Positions 1 through 6,740 of a DNA stretch of 39,893 nucleotides are shown one piece after another. Position 1 is the stretch's first letter; every line of letters begins with the position of its first letter. A program made the position numbers and the translations under genes. Below the pieces are notes generated by a model. It ran no database searches. It had not been told where the DNA came from and worked only from the letters and a program-made list of their open reading frames with translations. The stretch is from a virus: the IMG/VR virus record IMGVR_UViG_3300044492_000138, positions 1 to 39,893 of that record. One strand, 5' to 3'.

Positions 1-675
1 AGGCAAAATATTTTTGGACCCTATCGCGGCTGTTGACTTGCTGTCAACACGAGTTGACAGAGTGTCAACATCATCAATCTCACTTGACTTTGAGCTAAAC
101 CAGCCGCGCTTGTTCAGCCATACTTTCCATTCAATCGAGACAATCTCGACGATGTTAGTGAGGCTCTTTGCTCCCCTTTGTGGTCGCTCGATTACGCGCA
201 CATGTCCCAAGCGCCGGGCTTCGTGCATGGCATTCTGCACGGTTGTTCGGCAAACGCCGGCTTTTGCTGCGATCTTGTCGATTGGCCAGTCGCAAAAGCC
301 GCCGGACCTAGCACATTCCGCAACGAAATACAAGGCAGAGCTTTCGCCTTCCGTGTAGCAGCTACGCATTCTCGGAGGCATGATGCTTGTTCTACCGAAC
401 ATGCGGCGCCGGTCTCTCGACTTCTCTCGATCGGGAGAGCGTTGACGAATGCGGCGCGGAAATGCGCGCGTTGTTGCGATGTCAACGCGTCGCAGGGCTA
501 CGCGAGAGATTTTCGACGTGATGAGATTCGCAACCTCATCGTAATCGGTTTGTGAAATTTTGCCGTCAGCGAAAAAACCACTTACTTCACTAAGTAAAAC
601 GCGCAGATTATCCTTGCTACTTGTGCCCGAAACACGGGCATAAATGGTATCGATAGCCCTGGCTACGTTGGCCAT
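1..675 (-). CDS. Helix-turn-helix DNA-binding protein, C-terminus cut by window edge
   Basis: 225 codons are visible, starting at the ATG at 675 behind an AGGA-type ribosome-binding site and running off the left edge without a stop. Residues 78-92 hold an RQRSPDR-type basic stretch, about 100-115 a MPPRxR...TEGE motif, and 130-162 a helix-turn-helix (PIDKIAAKAGVCRTTVQNAM) followed by a wing-like segment and TNIVEIVSIEW. From memory this is a recurrent rhizobial and phage family, possibly tied to replication or transcription control; function is not established. It overlaps the upstream gene by 13 bp, so it is probably last in the leftward operon. Two operator-like palindromes lie within its last visible codons. 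If the window is circular, it would end at a TAA at 39870-39872. Confidence 0.85.
   Translation of the reverse strand, partial: MANVARAIDTIYARVSGTSSKDNLRVLLSEVSGFFADGKISQTDYDEVANLITSKISRVALRRVDIATTRAFPRRIRQRSPDREKSRDRRRMFGRTSIMPPRMRSCYTEGESSALYFVAECARSGGFCDWPIDKIAAKAGVCRTTVQNAMHEARRLGHVRVIERPQRGAKSLTNIVEIVSIEWKVWLNKRGWFSSKSSEIDDVDTLSTRVDSKSTAAIGSKNILP
32..69. promoter_or_regulatory. Pair of 17-bp operator-like palindromes
   Basis: GTTGACTTGCTGTCAAC (32-48) and GTTGACAGAGTGTCAAC (53-69) have near-perfect 7-bp arms around a 3-bp centre. Their centres are 21 bp apart, about two helical turns, so they would face the same side of the DNA. They match the palindromes at 37983, 39145 and 39421. They lie inside the coding sequence of the leftward helix-turn-helix gene, and no convincing -10 box was found for them. 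A role as auxiliary operators or a partition-like site is inference. Confidence 0.6.
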
Positions 676-1184
676 TCCGGTACTTCCTCTTTTGCTCTCC
701 GTGAACGATAGTAGAAAGGCGTCTTCGCGGAAGGCGCGCGAGGATGTGCCTCTTTAGCAAGCTTCGTCATGTCGGTTTTGGTTAGGCGGTATTTGAACGC
801 GAGCACATAAAGAGGATACATGCCTCGGGTTAGCTCTGACTTAAGCGCCTCGCGTTCAGGGGTGGTCAAAGCAGAGACCGGGCGAATTCCGGTAGGTCCA
901 GCGCGCAAAACATAGGGGCCGCTAGGAACTGCCTGTGTAATTTCCTGTCGGATTGGCCTCAGTTTTCTATTTAGATAGAGCAAATGTACGTCTAGCGAGC
1001 GGCTGGCGTTGTCGGGGCCGCCGTCCTCGCGATCAGAGTAGACGTAATCGACGAGCGCGCCGCGATTGACACCATAGCGTCCAGACCGCTGGACGCGATC
1101 GTATAGGCGGCCCTGTATCTCCCCCATAAAGAACGGGCGGGAAGTGTCGTTTACTGTCTGTCCGCAGTTGGGGCAACATTTCAT
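663..1184 (-). CDS. Winged-helix-like DNA-binding protein with N-terminal CxxC
   Basis: 173 residues from the ATG at 1184. An in-frame ATG at 1214 is possible, but the MKCCPNCG start has GAGGG upstream. Cys4 and Cys7 form one CPNC knuckle. Residues 63-95 (LDVHLLYLNRKLRPI...VPSGPYVLRA) resemble the recognition helix and C-terminal wing of OmpR/PhoB-type effector domains (xDVHIxRLRxKL...GxGYxL). Residues 105-150 are helical and basic. No receiver domain is present, so it would be a stand-alone DNA-binding protein, probably a phage regulator. It overlaps the next leftward gene by 13 bp. The roughly 170 bp upstream (1185-1356) contains no other gene I can support. Confidence 0.7.
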   Translation of the reverse strand: MKCCPNCGQTVNDTSRPFFMGEIQGRLYDRVQRSGRYGVNRGALVDYVYSDREDGGPDNASRSLDVHLLYLNRKLRPIRQEITQAVPSGPYVLRAGPTGIRPVSALTTPEREALKSELTRGMYPLYVLAFKYRLTKTDMTKLAKEAHPRAPSAKTPFYYRSRRAKEEVPEWPT

Positions 1185-1356
1185 GGCTCCCATCCCTCGG
1201 ATTCTTTGCACCATGTAAAAACCACACGGCTTCCTGGACGTTGAAATGCGTCCTGTCTGCACTTTAGGCAACGCAAGAAAAAAACCTTTGTCTGGTGCCC
1301 TAATCTTACATGCTCGCGGTGGAAATTTGTCGGCCGCGTCCACTCGTGCTCACATT

Positions 1357-1722
1357 TCATGTTGGCGAGACCTTAAAAAACGAGGAGCTGCGCACAAATG
1401 TCGGGCCGAAAAAATACGGAGTGAAGAGGGGCGACGCGGCGGCGCCGCCCCTCAAGTTTCCCGGTCCGCAGACGGAGGCTGGCGGAGGCAGACCGGGAGT
1501 GGTCGCGGCGCGAATCTTCACCGCTATCTCTGGATGCATAACAATCGTGTTGTCGAAAACGAAACAATCGGATTTGGGCTTGTGGAAAATCTTGATATTT
1601 TGTCGGTGACCTTGCCGGCGGCGACGCTCGGCGCGGCTAGGTGCACGCACGCGGGACCAATCTTCGGTCACGTCAACGAGAGAGGCGTCTTCAATGATGC
1701 GTAGACCATCGAAAATGTTCAT
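1357..1722 (-). CDS. Small conserved partner of the DnaA-domain gene
   Basis: 121 residues, starting at an ATG (1722-1720) that overlaps the stop of the upstream DnaA-domain gene as ATGA, implying translational coupling. The first 70 residues look genuine: MNIFDGLRIIED, VDVTEDWSRVRAPSRAERRRRQG and a VMHPEIA segment, with a basic middle. From memory, similar small proteins sit next to DnaA-domain proteins in rhizobial genomes; function unknown. The last 50 residues are low in complexity and run through a GC-rich hairpin (1426-1453), so the annotated C-terminus may differ from that of relatives. Confidence 0.7.
   Translation of the reverse strand: MNIFDGLRIIEDASLVDVTEDWSRVRAPSRAERRRRQGHRQNIKIFHKPKSDCFVFDNTIVMHPEIAVKIRAATTPGLPPPASVCGPGNLRGGAAASPLFTPYFFGPTFVRSSSFFKVSPT
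1426..1453 (-). terminator. GC-rich hairpin, weak terminator candidate
   Basis: GAGGGGCG and CGCCCCTC form an 8-bp stem around a 12-nt loop. On the minus strand a run of T follows about 14 nt downstream, too far for a textbook intrinsic terminator. It lies inside the 3' part of the small leftward gene, so it could be a pause or attenuation site rather than a terminator. Confidence 0.3.
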
Positions 1723-2501
1723 AACGCGCCATCCTCCATCAGGAGCTTGCACGCCTCGGTGATGTCCCCCACGATGCTTAGCGGTTGGTCGCGGCCATGT
1801 AGTGACCAAAAGAGATTGATTGTTTTGATGTGGTTCGCCAGTTTTTGAGAGAGAACAACGCGACGATCACGTGAGCGCGCGCCGCCATTCTTCCAATCAA
1901 ACTTATAAGCGAGTGAAACGGTGATCGCGTTCAAGTCGGCGCGCAACGCGCGCGCCTCGATATCGTTGTAAGAGAGGATGTTTCGAATGCGATTGCGAAC
2001 GTAGCTCACGCTCGAATGATCGCAGCCAAATTTTGCGGCGAGCGAGTGCGTAGAATGTCTCGTGTGGCGTACCGCGATCTCAAAAACTATCCCGCGAACG
2101 TAGGACACTATTCCTGAACGGCGATTGGTGTCGCGTAGCTCGGAAAGTGTGATGTTGGTCGACTGGAAGTAATCCAGTATGGTATCATAGATATCTACCA
2201 GCGGGGCCGTGAGGCGATCCGGGCGGCTGCCGATGTTGAGGGCGGCGACCAGGGGGGCGTTTATAGCCTCGCTTTCAAGCGCGCGCTCTACCAGGATCGA
2301 TTTGAGCCGGTGGCTGGCGAGTTGATGCGTGGGGCGATATTTAACCTCGCCATCGCCCTCCCACTGCGGCCCCTGGGGACGACCTATGGAGTCCCGTCTT
2401 TGCGTCTGATCGGGGGGCAAAAAAGCGTGCTCGCGCTCGCTTTTACGGTTGCGTTGTCTTGATTTTGGCGCATCGGAGACGTAGTTTTGAACATCGGTCA
2501 T
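1719..2501 (-). CDS. DnaA domain IV-like replication initiator
   Basis: 260 residues. The ATG at 2501 is preferred because GGAG lies 9 nt upstream; an ATG at 2528 has no such site. Residues about 130-175 carry YVRGIVFEIAVRH...HSLAAKFGCDHSSVSYVRNRI, which matches the pattern of the DnaA C-terminal DNA-binding domain (helix-turn-helix, SLxxIGxxFGxRDHSTV). The N-terminal 60 residues are polar and basic, and no AAA+ ATPase motif is visible. Proteins with an isolated DnaA domain IV are known from phages and are presumed to bind an origin. It is first in the leftward operon, so it probably initiates or regulates phage replication. Confidence 0.8.
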   Translation of the reverse strand: MTDVQNYVSDAPKSRQRNRKSEREHAFLPPDQTQRRDSIGRPQGPQWEGDGEVKYRPTHQLASHRLKSILVERALESEAINAPLVAALNIGSRPDRLTAPLVDIYDTILDYFQSTNITLSELRDTNRRSGIVSYVRGIVFEIAVRHTRHSTHSLAAKFGCDHSSVSYVRNRIRNILSYNDIEARALRADLNAITVSLAYKFDWKNGGARSRDRRVVLSQKLANHIKTINLFWSLHGRDQPLSIVGDITEACKLLMEDGAL

Positions 2502-2697
2502 GACTCGTTGCTCCAGCAATGGGTTCATGGCGTCGGCCGCAGGTGCACAACTGCTGCCGGCCTTTGACGGGGACTTTCCTCGTCAATGTCTTAAGAGGGG
2601 GCGCCCTGTGAAGACGGGGCGTCCCCTCAGAGCTTTTGACGGTACGCCCAAATCGAAATAGTTTGCAAGTCTCTTCTGTCGGGAGGCGTACTGTTCC
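2502..2697. promoter_or_regulatory. Divergent intergenic region with strong hairpin
   Basis: This 196-bp gap separates the leftward replication genes from the long rightward operon and must hold promoters for both. It contains a 12-13-bp stem (2595-2628, GAGGGG-CGCCC type arms with one G.T pair, 9-nt loop) and a TTGACG...CGTCAA inverted repeat (2564-2586). TTGACG at 2636 followed 17 bp later by TAGTTT is only a weak sigma-70-like match. No convincing leftward promoter was found. Confidence 0.5.
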
Positions 2698-3174
2698 ATG
2701 GCCGAATGCTATATCGTTGACGCTTGCGCGGTCGAGCATCTCGGTTGTCCGATCGTGTGGGATATTCAAGTCTGGTACTGGCGCGGCGGCGATGGGCGGC
2801 ACCGCGCAATCGCATTGCCGGTCATTCCCGAAAGCTCAAAACTAGGATACAGCGGGCCGGTTGCGATCTTGGCTGGCGGCAGTCATGATATTTCAGAGGG
2901 GCTCTATCGTGGCGAATTGACAATGGGGCAATTGCAGGAAGCTAGGATCACTCGTGCCGCGGCGCTGATCAACCGAGTTGACGATTGTGGAATTACGCAT
3001 ATCATCTCGTCGGACGGGAACATGGAGGATGAACATGTAAGGTGGATTGAGAGCGAGATAGTGCTACGAGGCGGCACGCGCGACGAGAAAGAATTGATTG
3101 AACTGCTCAAGCTGATGACGTTGAGCGAGCGAGAAGAGGCTTACAGGTTGGCGACGGGTTATGATGGCGAGTAG
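2698..3174 (+). CDS. Hypothetical protein, first gene of rightward operon
   Basis: 158 residues, starting at an ATG preceded by GGGAGG. It is acidic and probably globular: VDACAVEHLG, then IHIISSDGNMEDEHV-like and EKELIELLKLMTLSEREEAYRLATG helical segments toward the C-terminus. No recognised motif, signal peptide or membrane segment. It is followed after 23 bp by the PGDYG-like gene. The position suggests an early or accessory role, but no function is proposed. Confidence 0.8.
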   Translation: MAECYIVDACAVEHLGCPIVWDIQVWYWRGGDGRHRAIALPVIPESSKLGYSGPVAILAGGSHDISEGLYRGELTMGQLQEARITRAAALINRVDDCGITHIISSDGNMEDEHVRWIESEIVLRGGTRDEKELIELLKLMTLSEREEAYRLATGYDGE

Positions 3175-3197
3175 AGCTGCAACATCGGGAGAGAGTC

Positions 3198-3602
3198 ATG
3201 AGATATCGGAAGCTGCCAGTCGAGATTGACGCTACGCAGTGGTTTAAGAACGGCGATCACCCAAATGACGGTGTTGGTCAGGAGGCTCGCGATCCGTTCA
3301 ACGACGGAACATACATTAGGATCGAGGGCGCCATAGTTCGATTTTTTTGTGTGCCCGGCAGTGACAAGATGAAATGCAAATATTGCGGCACGTCGATGAA
3401 GATGCATGGGTGGATTGACACGAACGAGGGTGGGCACATCGTTTGCCCTGGTGATTTTGTGATTACGGGCGTCAAGGGTGAGGTGTATCCTTGCAAGCCT
3501 GATATTTTTGCTCTGACTTATGAGGCGGTCGATGGTCCGGAAAGCAACGAAGCCCGCGGCCCCGATATCATTAGTGGATACGACGCACGCGCCAAGCCCT
3601 AA
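3198..3602 (+). CDS. PGDYG-family phage protein
   Basis: 134 residues with the layout I associate with the PGDYG family: N-terminal MRYRKLPVEIDATQW and C-terminal CPGDFVITGVKGEVYPCKPDIFALTYE. A CKYC pair and a further Cys between them suggest metal binding (C...C, H...C). The family is common in phages and its function is unknown. GAGAG lies just upstream of the ATG. The 3' end overlaps the small-terminase candidate by 71 bp in another frame. Confidence 0.85.
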   Translation: MRYRKLPVEIDATQWFKNGDHPNDGVGQEARDPFNDGTYIRIEGAIVRFFCVPGSDKMKCKYCGTSMKMHGWIDTNEGGHIVCPGDFVITGVKGEVYPCKPDIFALTYEAVDGPESNEARGPDIISGYDARAKP

Positions 3603-3885
3603 GCCACTCGCCGAAGGCGCGGCCGAATCTCCGCTCGATTATATGCTGCGGATCATGCGCGATCCGACATGCGACCCGAAGCGGCGAGATTCGTTCGCGC
3701 TCAAGGCGCTTCCGTATTGTCACAAACTATTAGATGGCGGAAAAAATGGCAAAGAAGGCAAAGACGCGAACGATAATCAAGGGCCGCAGGGTCCTACTAT
3801 TAGAAAGTTTGGTGAGGCAGTGCCTAGTCAATCAAATCACTCTGATGGCCAGCCTCAGGGATCACATGAGGATGGTGCACGGTAG
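3532..3885 (+). CDS. terS: Probable terminase small subunit
   Basis: 117 residues from the ATG at 3532, inside the end of the PGDYG gene; an in-frame ATG at 3520 is less likely. The centre, SPLDYMLRIMRDPTCDPKRRDSFALKALPYCHKLL, matches a motif I know from small phage proteins upstream of terL and annotated as terminase small subunits (DNA recognition for packaging). The last 45 residues are polar, Gly/Asn/Gln-rich and probably disordered, and are overlapped in the +1 frame by another open reading frame. The large subunit follows 1.3 kb downstream after a run of very small genes. Confidence 0.6.
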   Translation: MVRKATKPAAPISLVDTTHAPSPKPLAEGAAESPLDYMLRIMRDPTCDPKRRDSFALKALPYCHKLLDGGKNGKEGKDANDNQGPQGPTIRKFGEAVPSQSNHSDGQPQGSHEDGAR

Positions 3886-3967
3886 GGGGCATGCCGAGCA
3901 GATGATGTTTCGTTTTGATGAGACAATTAAGCAGACGGCCAACATGTTGACGAGGCCGCGAGAATGA
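3734..3967 (+). CDS. Possible out-of-phase overlapping gene
   Basis: 77 residues in the +1 frame relative to the small terminase, sharing 152 bp with its 3' end and continuing 82 bp beyond its stop. The C-terminal half (ESLVRQCLVNQITLMASL, then FDETIKQTANMLTRPRE) reads like an amphipathic helical protein. The stop overlaps the next gene start as ATGA, the spacing used throughout this operon. It could be a separate small protein or the product of a +1 frameshift in the small terminase. It could also be chance. Confidence 0.4.
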   Translation: MAEKMAKKAKTRTIIKGRRVLLLESLVRQCLVNQITLMASLRDHMRMVHGRGHAEQMMFRFDETIKQTANMLTRPRE

Positions 3968-4248
3968 GAACCGAATATCGGCAGCAGTTGCCGCCGCTCT
4001 GGTTTTGGCAAGATGGGCCGATGCAATATCACTTTGTCGAGTGTGTCGCCTCGGTGGAGATTGGGCGCGAGGTTGACCCGAAGCTTTGCATGCTTCACGG
4101 GAATGCAAAAAACTGTACCGCCATACACGCCTGCCTGATTGCGGGTTGCCCATATGCGAAAGCGAGGCTGAAGCAGTGGGAAGATCAGTATGATGAGCAA
4201 GCGAGAGCTTTTCGACGTGGCGGCCGAAGTGAAGGGCGAGACGGATAG
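3964..4248 (+). CDS. Hypothetical Cys/His-containing protein
   Basis: 94 residues starting at an ATGA overlap. HFVECVASVEIGREVDPKLCMLHG, then CTAIHACLIAGCPYAK, places six Cys and several His in a pattern compatible with a small metal-binding fold. The C-terminus is basic (RAFRRGGRSEGRDG) and overlaps the next small gene out of phase by 59 bp. Function unknown. Confidence 0.75.
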   Translation: MRTEYRQQLPPLWFWQDGPMQYHFVECVASVEIGREVDPKLCMLHGNAKNCTAIHACLIAGCPYAKARLKQWEDQYDEQARAFRRGGRSEGRDG

Positions 4249-4369
4249 GGCGTGGCGGCTGTTCGACGGCACCAAAACGGCATGGGTGCCGAAGTCGCAG
4301 GCAGAAGACAACGGCGACGGCACTTTCACCATGCCAATTTGGCTTGCCAAAGATAAGGGTTTTCTATGA
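4190..4369 (+). CDS. Small phage protein (LFDDG...WLPKS-type)
   Basis: 59 residues; a second ATG at 4193 is equally possible. The sequence ends with WRLFDGTKTAWVPKSQ, then EDNGDGTFTMPIWLAKDKGFL, a layout I recognise from many short phage proteins of unknown function. It is framed by overlaps: the start lies inside the previous gene and the stop overlaps the next start as ATGA. Below the usual length cut-off, so easy to miss. Confidence 0.75.
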   Translation: MMSKRELFDVAAEVKGETDRAWRLFDGTKTAWVPKSQAEDNGDGTFTMPIWLAKDKGFL

Positions 4370-4566
4370 GTCCAGCGCAATCGGCGGAGCTGCCGGAAAA
4401 GCTTGAAGCTATCTTGCAGGAGGTTGCTCGCAAGGCGCGCGAGGGTGATCAAGGGCCGTACTATCTGGAGGTTTGCAAGATCATTATAAACGTCGAGCGC
4501 TATCTAGATCGATCGCCCGACAAAGAGACCGTAGAGGTGCGAAACTTAGGAGAGATTCCGCTATGA
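4366..4566 (+). CDS. Small helical hypothetical protein
   Basis: 66 residues. Mostly alpha-helical and acidic (ELPEKLEAILQEVARKAREGD, then LEVCKIIINVERYLDR). Starts and ends with 4-bp ATGA overlaps, so it is translationally coupled to both neighbours. No recognised family. Confidence 0.75.
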   Translation: MSPAQSAELPEKLEAILQEVARKAREGDQGPYYLEVCKIIINVERYLDRSPDKETVEVRNLGEIPL

Positions 4567-4694
4567 AATGGCTATCGCATTTTCTGTGTTGGCTCGGCTC
4601 CCATGATTGGCGCAACATGGATGGTGTGTGTTGCGAGTGCGGCTACCGCGATCCCCTTTGGCATGACGGGGATTTCGGAGGCGGCGCGACGTGA
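4563..4694 (+). CDS. DUF1660-like mini zinc protein
   Basis: 43 residues starting at an ATGA overlap. The pattern LCWLGSHDW...CCECGYR fits the DUF1660 prophage-protein layout (LCxLxGHxW...CxxCG), where His and Cys probably bind one zinc ion. It resembles the protein at 4825-4941, suggesting a tandem paralogue pair. The stop overlaps the following GTG start. Confidence 0.7.
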   Translation: MKWLSHFLCWLGSHDWRNMDGVCCECGYRDPLWHDGDFGGGAT

Positions 4695-4828
4695 CCAAGC
4701 GCAAGGCAGTCGGCTACGAAGTTCGATGTAGCCGCAGGCTTGCGGAAGCGCTCGGCGCCTATATCGGGGTCTATAGGGGTCGAAACGTGCTGCATTGGAA
4801 CGGCGGTTTTCTGTGGTGGGTGATATGA
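4691..4828 (+). CDS. Small basic hypothetical protein
   Basis: 45 residues from a GTG that overlaps the previous stop (GTGA). Basic N-terminus (TKRKAVGYEVRCSRRLAEALGAYIGVYRGRNVL) and a hydrophobic, Trp-rich end (FLWWVI). The stop overlaps the next start. Support comes mainly from the unbroken chain of overlaps; no family recognised. Confidence 0.5.
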   Translation: MTKRKAVGYEVRCSRRLAEALGAYIGVYRGRNVLHWNGGFLWWVI

Positions 4829-4941
4829 TCATAGGGCGGCGCTTCCGCGACGTACTCTGCAAGCTCCTGGGGTGTGACTACTCGTCAACAACTCCGCAAA
4901 TCTGCCTGCGGTGTGGGCGAGAACGCGGGGGTGCATGGTGA
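4825..4941 (+). CDS. DUF1660-like mini zinc protein, second copy
   Basis: 38 residues, MIIGRRFRDVLCKLLGCDY, then ICLRCGRERGG. It has the same order as the protein at 4563-4694 (LCxLxxxD[WY]...CxxCG), with Cys in place of the first-knuckle His. ATGA overlap at the start; its stop overlaps the next start codons. Probably a zinc knuckle; role unknown. Confidence 0.65.
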   Translation: MIIGRRFRDVLCKLLGCDYSSTTPQICLRCGRERGGAW

Positions 4942-5192
4942 GGGACTATAAGAACGTCTACCCCGGCAATCCGACCACTGGCCCCATGCCGCCACGCAAG
5001 GAGAGCACGTGGCAAGATCCAGACCATCCCGGCAACAAGATCAGGCCGAAAGTGCGATGCGTCGGTTGCGGTAAGCTTGGCTGCATCACGGCGTGGGGGC
5101 CATGGTGCTTTGAGTGCAACGTCCCGCGCATGACCAGGATCGATGCGCGGATAGAAGAGATGGCCAAATCAATCGGCTTGTCGCGGTGGTAA
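4935..5192 (+). CDS. Zinc-ribbon hypothetical protein
   Basis: 85 residues from the ATG at 4935; a GTG at 4938 would give the GTGA overlap used elsewhere here. CVGCGKLGC and CFECN supply a four-to-five Cys zinc ribbon in the middle, after a Pro-rich, polar N-terminus. The C-terminus is helical (RIDARIEEMAKSIGLSRW). It directly precedes terL; whether it takes part in packaging is unknown. Confidence 0.75.
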   Translation: MVRDYKNVYPGNPTTGPMPPRKESTWQDPDHPGNKIRPKVRCVGCGKLGCITAWGPWCFECNVPRMTRIDARIEEMAKSIGLSRW

Positions 5193-5206
5193 GATGACGG
5201 CTTGCA

Positions 5207-6604
5207 ATGACTGACATTCAACTTCCGTTCAATTGGGAGCCGCGAAAGCCGCAAATGAAACTGTGGCTCGCGCTCGAAAACGGCATTCGCCGCGCGATGA
5301 TGGTTGCCCATCGGCGATGGGGAAAAGACGAGGTTGGATTGCATCACACGGCTTGCGCGATGCACGATCGCGTCGGGACCTACTGGCATTGTCTGCCGGA
5401 ATACGCGCAAGCAAAGAAAGCGATTTGGGACGCGGTCAATCCGCGCACGGGACGGCGGCGCATCGATGAGGCGTTCCCGAAAGAGCTACGCGATTCGACG
5501 CGCGCCGAAGACATGTTTATTCGCATGAAGAACGGCAGCACGTGGCAGGTGATTGGCTCCGATCGCTTTACCAGTCTCGTCGGCGCTGGCGTGTGCGGTA
5601 TCGTGTTTTCGGAGTGGGCGAAAGCCAATCCGGCGGCATGGGCCTATCTCGCTCCAATGCTCGTCGAAAATAATGGATGGGCGCTGTTCATTACCACGCC
5701 GCAGGGTCGCAACCACGCGAAGCGGCTGTACGATATGGCCAAGGCTGATCCGGCAAACTGGTACGTCGAGCTGCAAACTGTCGTCGACTCCGGAATGATC
5801 AATTTCGATACGATTGAGCAGCAGCGGAAGGAATACCGCGCACTCTATGGCGATGAGGCGGGCGACGCGCTCATACAGCAGGAATTCTATTGTGACTTTA
5901 ACGCGCCAGTGCTCGGCGCATTCTGGGGTAAGGCAATCGCGGACGTTGAAGGCAACAAACAAGTTGCCGAAGTGGCAATCGATCGTGAAAGGCCAGTTCA
6001 TGCAATGTGGGGGCTTGGTGATGACGCTGCGGTGGGGTTGTGGTGCTTCCAGATTTTGCCGGATCGGCTCAACATGGTTGACTATACCGAGTCCCATATT
6101 GGTGACATCGAGGCATTTGCTTCGTGGCTCAAGGCTCGCGGTTATCGCGGTCTAGATTACTTGCCGCACACCGCAAAAATGCGTGATTTCAGTCCGCAGC
6201 CAACGCGGACCAGGTTAGAAACTTTGCGCAAGCTCGGACGGCAGCCAATCTTGGTCCCGAACGTCAAGCTTGTCGACAGAATCAACGCGGGGCGCGTCAC
6301 GCTCGCGAGCTGTCATTTCGACGAGCGGCGCACAGAGCGCGGGCTTGATTGCCTCAAGGCGTTCTGTGCCGAATGGGATGAGGAGGCGAACGTGCCGCGG
6401 CAGACGCCAAAACATAATTGGGCGAGCTATGCGGCTTTCGCGTTTGGGCACCTCTCGGTGACTTGGCAGTTGCCGCAAAAAAAGGAGCTGGATAAGATCA
6501 AGGAGGCGCACGAGAAACTCTACCGGGAAGGAATTCACGTGACGGGCATACGCGTGAACGATCTCATTAAACAGAAGACGCAGCGGGCGAGACCGGGGTA
6601 TTAG
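5207..6604 (+). CDS. terL: Terminase large subunit with substituted nuclease site
   Basis: 465 residues. The ATPase half is intact: Walker A-like AHRRWGKD (34-41), Walker B-like GIVFSEWA (131-138, the SE variant known in this family) and coupling motif ITTPQGRNH (162-170). It powers DNA translocation through the portal. The C-terminal RNase H-like nuclease domain aligns by eye with family members (VHAMWGLG, YLPHTAKMR, TRLETLRKLG, HNWASYAAFAFGHL). All three catalytic Asp are replaced: Gly269 for the Asp of WDLG, Thr322 for the Asp of PHD, Phe411 for the Asp of SHAADAF. Headful or site-specific cutting may therefore need another nuclease. Confidence 0.92.
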   Translation: MTDIQLPFNWEPRKPQMKLWLALENGIRRAMMVAHRRWGKDEVGLHHTACAMHDRVGTYWHCLPEYAQAKKAIWDAVNPRTGRRRIDEAFPKELRDSTRAEDMFIRMKNGSTWQVIGSDRFTSLVGAGVCGIVFSEWAKANPAAWAYLAPMLVENNGWALFITTPQGRNHAKRLYDMAKADPANWYVELQTVVDSGMINFDTIEQQRKEYRALYGDEAGDALIQQEFYCDFNAPVLGAFWGKAIADVEGNKQVAEVAIDRERPVHAMWGLGDDAAVGLWCFQILPDRLNMVDYTESHIGDIEAFASWLKARGYRGLDYLPHTAKMRDFSPQPTRTRLETLRKLGRQPILVPNVKLVDRINAGRVTLASCHFDERRTERGLDCLKAFCAEWDEEANVPRQTPKHNWASYAAFAFGHLSVTWQLPQKKELDKIKEAHEKLYREGIHVTGIRVNDLIKQKTQRARPGY

Positions 6605-6605
6605 C

Positions 6606-6740
6606 ATGGATGAGATAGAGCGATTCTTTAACGATCACCCAGGACTGGAATTCGTGGCATCGACGGTTGTTGCCGCGATCGTAGCTATAGTCACGGTTCC
6701 AGTCGTGTTTTGGATCATAAGCCTATTCGGGGGATGGTAA
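6606..6740 (+). CDS. Single-pass small membrane protein
   Basis: 44 residues, begun just after terL. A short acidic N-terminus (MDEIERFFNDHPG) precedes one long hydrophobic segment (about 17-41, VASTVVAAIVAIVTVPVVFWIISLF). The stop overlaps the exonuclease start (TAATG). Function unknown; an unlinked holin-like or inner-membrane role is possible. Confidence 0.65.
   Translation: MDEIERFFNDHPGLEFVASTVVAAIVAIVTVPVVFWIISLFGGW

Noticed and set aside
14-358. Rightward 114-residue open frame at the left edge
   Set aside because: It is antisense to the clearly protein-like leftward helix-turn-helix gene (1-675) and shows no family features itself.
5486-6097. Leftward 203-residue open frame inside terL
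   Set aside because: Fully antisense to conserved terminase sequence; no ribosome-binding site or recognisable domain.
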